Positions 33,151-38,969 of a stretch of 38,969 bases of DNA are shown here, in pieces (position 1 is the stretch's first letter; every line of letters starts with the position of its first letter). Made by a program: the position numbers and the translations under genes. Source of the DNA: Phycisphaerae bacterium (GTDB taxonomy: Bacteria; Planctomycetota; Phycisphaerae; Phycisphaerales; SM1A02); NCBI GenBank assembly GCA_002717655.1, contig PBAY01000022.1:1-38969 (forward strand), given 5' to 3'. The notes below the pieces were generated by a model. The model saw only the letters and a program-made list of their open reading frames with translations. It was not told where the DNA came from and did no database searches.

Positions 33151-35823
33151 ATGTCGACACCGACACCCTCAAAACAAACCCGATCCCGGGGCAGTTCCGG
33201 GCGGCGCAACCCCCGCGACACCCCTGCCATGCGGCAGTATCTGCGGTTCAAGGAAGAACATCCCGGGTGCGTACTGTTCTTTCGAATGGGCGACTTCTAT
33301 GAGATGTTCGATGATGATGCCCAATTGACCCATCGGGTCCTGGGGCTGACGCTCACCGAACGTACCAGCGGAATCCCCATGGCCGGGGTCCCCTTCCATG
33401 CTGCAGAAGGTTATATCCGCCGTCTGATCGAGCAAGGCTATCGAGTCGCGGTGTGCGAGCAGATTCAGGACCCATCGGAAGCCAAGGGGGTAGTTGAACG
33501 AGCGGTCACACGAGTTCTGACGCCTGGAACACTGGTTGATGACACCCTGCTGGATGACAGTGTCGCCAATATTGCCGCATCGATCTGCATCGATGCCGAG
33601 CAGGTGATGGTGGCATGGACCGAGCTTTCCACTGGAATGCTGAAAGTCAGAATGCTGTCATCAGATGCCGCGCTTGACGAAATCGTGAGGCTGGGACCAT
33701 CGGAAATCATCTATCCAGACGCCATGGATGAAGATCATCCGATCCTCCTGACGCTGCGGCAGACCTTCGAAACCACGACCACGCCGCGGCCTGACTGGAC
33801 CTTTGCACCTCGTGAAGCAGCTGAAGCCTTGAAGCGACAATTCCAGGTCGCCACGCTTGAGAGCTGGTCACTTGATGATGACGGAACTGGACTTGCTCGT
33901 GCTGCCGGAAGCCTTGTCAGATTCCTGATGGAAACACAATCCGCCGAAGGCAAACCGATTTCCCACCTGCAACCCCCTCAACGCATCATTGATCATTCCG
34001 TGATGACCATCGATGCAGCCACGATGCGCAGTCTGGAGATTGAACGAACGGTACGAAGCGGAACAAGTGAAGGATCACTTCTTTCCACCTTGCAGCGATG
34101 TCGTACTCCCATGGGAAGACGCTGCCTCAGACAATGGCTGTGCTATCCACTGCAGGATCTGGAGGCGATAGAAGCAAGACAGCATGCCGTCGCACTCCTC
34201 CTGTCCGATGAGGCACTGAGCGCGGACCTTGCGGACACCATCGACCCCATTCAGGATGTGGCACGAATCATCGGAAGGGCCGCAACTGGACGACTGACCC
34301 CCAGAGATTCAGCAGCCCTCGGAAAATCACTCGCAACGATGCCCCGCCTGCTGGAATTGCTCGAGGGGCATGAAAGACTCAAACCGATCACAACAGCCCT
34401 CGACGCACTTGCGGACAAGCTGGTCCCCTTTGCACGACACATACGTGAACAATGCGTCGATCAGCCCCCAGCCCATCTGCGAGAAGGTGGCCTGTTCCGC
34501 GATGGAATCGATCCTGAACTTGATGAGTGCCGGGGACTCCAACGCGACGGCAATGAATGGCTCAGCTCCTATCAGCAGGAACTTGTCGAATCGACCGGCA
34601 TCAACTCTCTCAAGATCGGATTCAACAAGGTATTCGGCTACTACATCGAAGTCACACATGCACAAGTGGACCACGTTCCCGAGACTTTCGTACGCAAACA
34701 GACTTTGAAGAATGCCGAACGCTACATCACCCCGGATCTCAAGAGTTATGAAGATCGAGTACTGACTGCTGAATCAAGAGCCATAGCACGAGAGAAGAAA
34801 CTCTTCGACGATCTGGTGAAGCAGGTGAATGGACATGCTCATGAGCTCGCCAGCTTTGCCGAGACCATTTCAAATCTGGATGTCCTGATCTGCTTTGCAG
34901 AACTCGCGCTTCGTCACCGGCTTGTTCAGCCGACCATGACTTCCGAACCATCGCTTGAAATCATTGGCGGCCGACATCCCGTACTTGATGCGAGTCTGGG
35001 AACAGGTTTCGTGCCCAACGACTGTGTACTCAATGCCCCCGGGGAAAATCGCCAGTCACTCCTGCTGATCACCGGCCCCAACATGGCCGGAAAGAGCACG
35101 TATATCAGGCAAGTCGCCCTGATCACACTTCTTGCCCACACCGGCTGCTTCGTGCCAGCGGACTCGGCAACCATCGGACTTACGGATCGAATATTCGCTC
35201 GCATTGGCGCTTCCGACGAGTTGCATGCAGGACGATCAACCTTCATGGTGGAAATGACTGAGACAGCAGCAATCCTGAACCAATCCACTGATCGAAGTCT
35301 GGTGATTCTTGATGAAGTTGGCCGTGGCACAAGCACCCTTGATGGGCTTTCACTGGCCTGGGCCATTACCGAATCACTGGCCGAACGCGGCACACGAACA
35401 CTGTTTGCGACGCATTACCATGAAATCACGGATCTGGCGGACCGCCTCGGCGGGGTGGGAAATCGCCATGTTGCCGTTCGCGAATTCAATGATCAGATCG
35501 TGTTCCTTCATCAGATCAGATCAGGAAGAACTGATCGAAGCTATGGCATCCATGTGGGCCGACTTGCGGGAATACCTGAACCCGTTCTTGATCGGGCACG
35601 CCAGGTCCTTGATTCTCTCGAAGTCCACCATGACAGCGACGATGTCCCAGCCGCGGGGTCACCCAGCAGCGCTGGCTCCGGAAACCAGATGAGCCTTTTC
35701 ACGGAATACATGGACCACCCGCTGATCGAAGCACTGAAGGAACTGCATCTTGAATCCATGACTCCGATGGATGCATTTGATCTGCTACGCAGATTTCATA
35801 ATGAAGCAAAGGATGGATCATGA
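33151..35823 (+). CDS. mutS: DNA mismatch repair protein MutS
   Basis: An 890-residue mismatch-recognition ATPase. The mismatch-stacking motif GDFYEMF (Phe49-x-Glu51) lies in the N-terminal domain, followed by connector, lever and clamp regions. The ATPase core has Walker A TGPNMAGKST (641-650), LVILDEVGRGTSTLDGL (Walker B and signature) and FATHYHEITDL. The C-terminal tail (MTPMDAFDLLRRF) is a normal MutS ending. The frame is open 56 codons upstream of the chosen Met at 33151, but that stretch does not resemble MutS and overlaps the divergent porin start region. Its stop overlaps the ATG of a thioredoxin-like gene (ATGA). The mismatch partner MutL is not in the window. Confidence 0.97.
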   Translation: MSTPTPSKQTRSRGSSGRRNPRDTPAMRQYLRFKEEHPGCVLFFRMGDFYEMFDDDAQLTHRVLGLTLTERTSGIPMAGVPFHAAEGYIRRLIEQGYRVAVCEQIQDPSEAKGVVERAVTRVLTPGTLVDDTLLDDSVANIAASICIDAEQVMVAWTELSTGMLKVRMLSSDAALDEIVRLGPSEIIYPDAMDEDHPILLTLRQTFETTTTPRPDWTFAPREAAEALKRQFQVATLESWSLDDDGTGLARAAGSLVRFLMETQSAEGKPISHLQPPQRIIDHSVMTIDAATMRSLEIERTVRSGTSEGSLLSTLQRCRTPMGRRCLRQWLCYPLQDLEAIEARQHAVALLLSDEALSADLADTIDPIQDVARIIGRAATGRLTPRDSAALGKSLATMPRLLELLEGHERLKPITTALDALADKLVPFARHIREQCVDQPPAHLREGGLFRDGIDPELDECRGLQRDGNEWLSSYQQELVESTGINSLKIGFNKVFGYYIEVTHAQVDHVPETFVRKQTLKNAERYITPDLKSYEDRVLTAESRAIAREKKLFDDLVKQVNGHAHELASFAETISNLDVLICFAELALRHRLVQPTMTSEPSLEIIGGRHPVLDASLGTGFVPNDCVLNAPGENRQSLLLITGPNMAGKSTYIRQVALITLLAHTGCFVPADSATIGLTDRIFARIGASDELHAGRSTFMVEMTETAAILNQSTDRSLVILDEVGRGTSTLDGLSLAWAITESLAERGTRTLFATHYHEITDLADRLGGVGNRHVAVREFNDQIVFLHQIRSGRTDRSYGIHVGRLAGIPEPVLDRARQVLDSLEVHHDSDDVPAAGSPSSAGSGNQMSLFTEYMDHPLIEALKELHLESMTPMDAFDLLRRFHNEAKDGS

Positions 35824-36392
35824 GAGGTCTCAGAGCTCAGCAACTTCAACAAGCCTTTGAACAATCGATGGATTGGGATGCCTATCTGGCAACAGACCCC
35901 GACAAAGCCACGGCCTGGCGATCACTCCACGATGAACTCGACTTGACCGCGGATCAGAATCAGCTTCTTCAGAGGTTCACCCGACGCATGAACGTGCTGT
36001 TCATCTCGGGAATCTGGTGCGGAGACTGCGTCCGACAAGGTCCTATTTTCCAGAAGTTCGCGGAAGCAAGCCCATGTATACAGCTTGGCTTTCTCGATCG
36101 TGACACCTGTCCTGAAATCATGAACGCCCTCTGCATCAATGCTGGGCGTCGCGTGCCCATGATTGTCTTCATGGCTGAAGATTTTGAACCAGTTGCCGTG
36201 GGTGGAGATCGGACGCTCAACTACTACCGTCACATGGCTGCGGCAAGACTGGGCGCCACATGCCCCATGCCCGGAGCACCGACGGACGAAGGAATGATCC
36301 GCATGGCGACTCAGGACTGGCTGGATGAATGCGAACGTGTACACCTGCTGCTGCGACTCAGTGGACGACTCAGGCAACACCACGGAGATTGA
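35820..36392 (+). CDS. Thioredoxin-like protein with WCGDC motif (first of a tandem pair)
   Basis: A 190-residue cytoplasmic protein (no signal peptide). The redox motif WCGDC is at residues 66-70 in LFISGIWCGDCVRQGP, followed by RRVPMIVFMAEDFE, with the cis-Pro position expected near RVP. This recalls a thioredoxin-like family with a WCGDC active site rather than classic WCGPC thioredoxin. About 55 residues precede the thioredoxin core, and a C-terminal helix (ECERVHLLLRLSGRLRQHH) ends it. It overlaps mutS by ATGA and the second copy begins after its stop. About half of the residues in the core are shared with the downstream gene. The substrate is unknown. Confidence 0.88.
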   Translation: MRGLRAQQLQQAFEQSMDWDAYLATDPDKATAWRSLHDELDLTADQNQLLQRFTRRMNVLFISGIWCGDCVRQGPIFQKFAEASPCIQLGFLDRDTCPEIMNALCINAGRRVPMIVFMAEDFEPVAVGGDRTLNYYRHMAAARLGATCPMPGAPTDEGMIRMATQDWLDECERVHLLLRLSGRLRQHHGD

Positions 36393-36394
36393 TG

Positions 36395-36976
36395 ATGCTT
36401 CATGATGCAGAATTTCTGAAGGAACATTTCGATCAGGGGCTTCCGATGGAACCCTTCGTATCCATGCTTCCAATGGACCAACAAGCCACCTGGAGCCAGA
36501 GATACAGCCAGCTTGAACTCGATGAGGAACAGCAGACGATCCTTGACTCCTTCACACGTGACATGAAAATTCTCAGCATCACAGGACCATGGTGTGGCGA
36601 CTGCGCGCTGCAAGGCGCCGCGCTTGCACGAATCGCCGACGCCTGCCCTGAACATGTCGAAGTTCGCTTTCTCCCGCGTGATGAGTCCTATGCGGAAATG
36701 GTCGTGACCAGCATGATCAATGCAGGCACGCGCGTTCCAGTCACCTTCCTCATGGCCGAGGACTTCGAAGCATGTGCACGAATTGGTGATCGCACGTTGA
36801 GCCGATATCGATCAATGGCGCGAAAGGCGCTGGGGCCCGACTCTCCTGTGCTGGCACCTCCACCGGAAGATCCCGTACGGGAAGTTCTTCAGGAAGTGCT
36901 TGACGAAGTCGAACGAGTCCAATGGATGCTTCGACTCAGCCCGAGACTTCGCGAACTTCACGGCGAAAATCAGTAG
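36395..36976 (+). CDS. Thioredoxin-like protein with WCGDC motif (second of a tandem pair)
   Basis: A 193-residue paralogue of the preceding gene. WCGDC again falls at residues 66-70 (ILSITGPWCGDCALQG), then TRVPVTFLMAEDFEACARIGDRTLSRYR parallels RRVPMIVFMAEDFEPVAVGGDRTLNYYR in the first copy. The ATG at 36395 has GGAG seven bases upstream; another ATG directly before it (36392) overlaps the first copy's TGA but is only four bases from GGAG. The C-terminus keeps the helix DEVERVQWMLRLSPRLRELHG. A hairpin ends transcription soon after. Together with mutS it forms a coupled three-gene unit. Confidence 0.88.
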   Translation: MLHDAEFLKEHFDQGLPMEPFVSMLPMDQQATWSQRYSQLELDEEQQTILDSFTRDMKILSITGPWCGDCALQGAALARIADACPEHVEVRFLPRDESYAEMVVTSMINAGTRVPVTFLMAEDFEACARIGDRTLSRYRSMARKALGPDSPVLAPPPEDPVREVLQEVLDEVERVQWMLRLSPRLRELHGENQ

Positions 36977-36992
36977 CTCCCACAAGGCGACA

Positions 36993-37019
36993 ACGCCGAG
37001 CCCGTCTCTGGCTCGGCGT
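36993..37019. terminator. Bidirectional hairpin after the thioredoxin pair
   Basis: ACGCCGAGCC/GGCTCGGCGT forms a 10-bp perfect stem with a 7-base loop, 17 bases after the stop codon. There is no T-run, but it lies between convergent genes and should act as a terminator for at least one strand. Confidence 0.6.
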
Positions 37020-37105
37020 CATCAATTGGCTGTTGCCCTCGGCGTGTCTCCGTCAGGCAACACCCGTGCAATCGTGTGTGTCTGTTCAACGAATCCGTTG
37101 AACTT

Positions 37106-38026
37106 CTATTGCCGGGACTTCAATTCTTCCATGATCCATTTGAATTGCTCGTCCAGCCGCTTCGACGTCTCGGAGTCTCCACGGAATTTCTTTCGGGCCT
37201 GACTGATTTCCACCAGCCGTTCCCGCAATGCTCCAGTTGACTGCTGTGGGACATCCTCCTGACTCAGGAAAGATGGTTGAGGAAGAGCACCTGCTTGAGG
37301 CTGCTGAACGGGTGCCGCCTTGGATTCCACCTTCGCCGACTTGAGGTAGGCGATGCTCGTCTGCAGGGAATCCAGCAGCTCAACGACGGTTTCAATATGC
37401 CACGGAGTAGAACGGACCATGAGCACACCAGTCTGCTGATCAATTCTCGCGACAATCCTGCCCGCACCCCCCTGCTGCATCTGATCCAGCTGTGAGATGT
37501 TGTCAAGAATCATCCCTGCATCAATCACGCCCGAATCAAGCAACATGCCTACCGAAAATACTCGGGTCTTCACTTCATCCAAGGCCGCGCTTTCATGCTG
37601 TGGACGTCTCGAGTTTCGAGCGGGACGCGGGCTCACACTCGATTGTGAACCGATGAAGATCATGTTCTGACTGGCGGATGGAAACTGCTCCGTCCACAGG
37701 GAAATCTGGACGCCTTCGCGATCAATGGTTTCATGATCAAGGAACCACATGCAGGACTTCATCGTGACCGCGTTCAATTCAATTTCGGACAACGGAAATT
37801 CGCTGGCGTCTTCCTGAACGATGATGTTGAAGCTGGGATCCTGTTCACGGAGCTGGGAAATGAAATCGCCCAGTGTTCCGCCTTTGAAATCTATGTTGAA
37901 TCTGATTTCCCCTGATCTACTGCTTGAATCATGCCCATCATCCTCCGCAGATGCGGAATAAGAGGGCATCCAGGCCAAGGTTGCTGCTGCCACGAACATG
38001 ACGATTGAGTTTCTTGCTGTATTCAT
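37106..38026 (-). CDS. Secreted protein with STN/secretin-N-like domain
   Basis: A 306-residue exported protein. Residues 1-28 are a signal peptide (MNTARNSIVMFVAAATLAWM...SASA). FNIDFKGGTLGDFISQLREQ, then NIIVQEDASEFPLSEIELNAVTM, resembles the short STN-type domain (secretin/TonB N-terminus), which normally starts secretins and FecA-like receptors. Two further repeats of the strand-helix pattern follow (KTRVFSVGMLLDSG; GRIVARIDQQTGVLMVRSTPWHIETVVELL), like secretin N modules. But no secretin barrel follows and the protein ends with a coiled, charged tail. The Met at 38026 has AGGAGG six bases upstream. It may be a pilotin-like or adaptor protein of a secretion or pilus machine, but no such genes are adjacent. 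Confidence 0.7.
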   Translation of the reverse strand: MNTARNSIVMFVAAATLAWMPSYSASAEDDGHDSSSRSGEIRFNIDFKGGTLGDFISQLREQDPSFNIIVQEDASEFPLSEIELNAVTMKSCMWFLDHETIDREGVQISLWTEQFPSASQNMIFIGSQSSVSPRPARNSRRPQHESAALDEVKTRVFSVGMLLDSGVIDAGMILDNISQLDQMQQGGAGRIVARIDQQTGVLMVRSTPWHIETVVELLDSLQTSIAYLKSAKVESKAAPVQQPQAGALPQPSFLSQEDVPQQSTGALRERLVEISQARKKFRGDSETSKRLDEQFKWIMEELKSRQ

Positions 38027-38134
38027 GATTGCCTCCTGATCTTCCCTTCTGCGCAGAATGCGTGAATAGAACATTGACACGGCAACTGATGCTTGATTGA
38101 TCCTCTGCGGAATCAGTCAGTGACAACTTGTCGC

Positions 38135-38149
38135 TCGCATGACATGCGA
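38135..38149. promoter_or_regulatory. 15-bp palindrome upstream of the STN-like gene
   Basis: TCGCATGACATGCGA has 7-bp arms around a single A. It lies in the 288-base gap (38027-38314) between the STN-like gene and obg, about 110 bases upstream of the start codon. No clear promoter pair was found; the rest of the gap is AT-richer and shows nothing recognisable. Confidence 0.25.
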
Positions 38150-38314
38150 AACAACGCTTCGCACTCGACGATAAATCAGAAATCCGTTCAATAAAGATGC
38201 TGATGAAACCTTCCGGTGCCATCAATCCCTGATTAAACGAATAAAGGGCTCTCACATTGCCAGGAGAGGATTATTTCATTGGATTTGGTGATAGAGCGGC
38301 CTTCAGGGGCTTTC

Positions 38315-38969
38315 TCAGCTCCAGGTGTCCGGCCGATCAGGGTGAGCCGCTTTCCAGAGCCGCTCCAGCAACATGGGCACACCTTCACCCGTCGCACCAC
38401 TGGCGATCAGACAAGGGACTCCGATATCACTCAGTGCTTCTTCGATCGGCCCGAGTACATCCGGCCGAATATCTTCCGGAACGAGATCCACCTTGTTCAA
38501 GAGAATCAATTCCGGCTTGGAAGCCAGATCGGCTTCATAGGCTTCGAGCTCACCTCGAATCACACGATAATTCTCAGCCGGATCAGAACCATCCGACGGA
38601 TCGACATCCAGGACGTGGAGCAGAACACGAGTGCGTTCAATATGCCTCAGAAAGTCATGCCCAAGACCTGCGCCATCAGCCGCGCCTTCGATCAGACCCG
38701 GGATATCCGCTACGACCAATCGGCGATGACCCGGAAGCTCCGCGGTACCGAGATTGGGTGAAAGTGTCGTGAACGGATAAGCCGCCACCCTTGGATGAGC
38801 TCGACTCATCGCGCCCAACAACGTTGACTTGCCGGCGTTGGGTAGTCCGACGAGGCCGACATCGGCAATCAACTTCAGTTCCAGCTCGAGCGTTCGCTCT
38901 TCCCAGGGACCTCCCGGTGTGGACTCTCTTGGAGCCTGATTCGTCGAAGACTTGAAGTGCTCATTGCCA
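38315..38969 (-). CDS. obgE: GTPase Obg/CgtA, N-terminus beyond the window edge
   Basis: The visible part runs from the end of the glycine-rich Obg fold ([15 protein letters not shown], then [15 protein letters not shown]) through the GTPase domain: G1 [12 protein letters not shown]3 [10 protein letters not shown]4 NKVD. It ends [16 protein letters not shown] without the C-terminal OCT domain found in some Obg proteins. Obg binds the 50S subunit and takes part in ribosome assembly and the stringent response. The N-terminal part of the Obg fold lies outside the window, so length cannot be checked. Downstream on the minus strand is the intergenic region before the STN-like gene. Confidence 0.97.
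   Translation of the reverse strand, partial: GNEHFKSSTNQAPRESTPGGPWEERTLELELKLIADVGLVGLPNAGKSTLLGAMSRAHPRVAAYPFTTLSPNLGTAELPGHRRLVVADIPGLIEGAADGAGLGHDFLRHIERTRVLLHVLDVDPSDGSDPAENYRVIRGELEAYEADLASKPELILLNKVDLVPEDIRPDVLGPIEEALSDIGVPCLIASGATGEGVPMLLERLWKAAHPDRPDTWS

Noticed and set aside
37938..38255. 105-codon minus-strand frame overlapping the STN-like start
   Set aside because: Shares sequence with the STN-like signal peptide region in another frame; AGGAGG and signal peptide support the STN-like gene instead.
1..38969. Mobile element, prophage, CRISPR or defence island
   Set aside because: No transposase, integrase, repeat-spacer array, terminal repeats or defence-domain proteins are visible; base composition appears even by eye.

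Overview
The window looks like ordinary chromosome from a moderately GC-rich, Gram-negative bacterium, most likely of the phylum Planctomycetota and perhaps the Phycisphaerae. This rests on three things. A secreted beta-helix protein ends in a CPADLNHDG-type dockerin-like domain of the kind common in that class. A porin-like barrel ends in Phe. Many genes have relatives of the kind seen in that phylum (MutL/GlmL-type ATPase, TgpA/DUF58 pair, STN-like secreted protein). The phylum assignment is inference. I saw no transposase, integrase, CRISPR array, rRNA or tRNA. Genes are dense, often with 4-base start/stop overlaps, and no stretch over 300 bases is free of genes.

Layout. 1-1959 (minus): a membrane protein, a small unknown protein and the start of a GlmL-type ATPase, all translationally coupled. 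2250-3638 (plus): a secreted beta-helix/dockerin protein closed by a strong terminator. 3699-5161 (minus): birA and nadC. 5227-6446 (plus): a queuosine-precursor transporter and a HIT protein. 6463-9210 (minus): pyruvate phosphate dikinase. 9255-10691 (plus): pabB. 10704-17053 (minus): a possible long operon of atpC, scpB, DUF58, TgpA transglutaminase, SAM methyltransferase and PilZ protein. 17343-18842 (plus): ahcY, behind a clear promoter overlaid with GGATATAT repeats. 18848-19180 (minus): a small unknown protein. 19270-24377 (plus): purF, rpsD, a PpiD/SurA-like protein and a free-standing tRNA-binding domain. 24636-28440 (minus): ileS and a ZIP metal transporter. 28609-33069 (minus): a porin-like barrel, a secreted protein with a possible FMN-binding-like region, and an HWE-type histidine kinase. 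33151-36976 (plus): mutS and two tandem thioredoxin-like proteins. 37106-38026 (minus): a secreted STN-like protein. 38315-38969 (minus): obg, cut by the window edge.

The most notable points are: the repeat-based operator at ahcY; mutS coupled to a duplicated pair of WCGDC thioredoxin-like genes; the porin/secreted-protein/HWE-kinase cluster; an IleRS whose C-terminal zinc finger has lost most of its cysteines; an orphan atpC coupled to scpB; and a PilZ protein with an unusual insert. No single locus is clearly a wholly new system. The mutS-thioredoxin and porin-kinase clusters are the best candidates for undescribed functional links.
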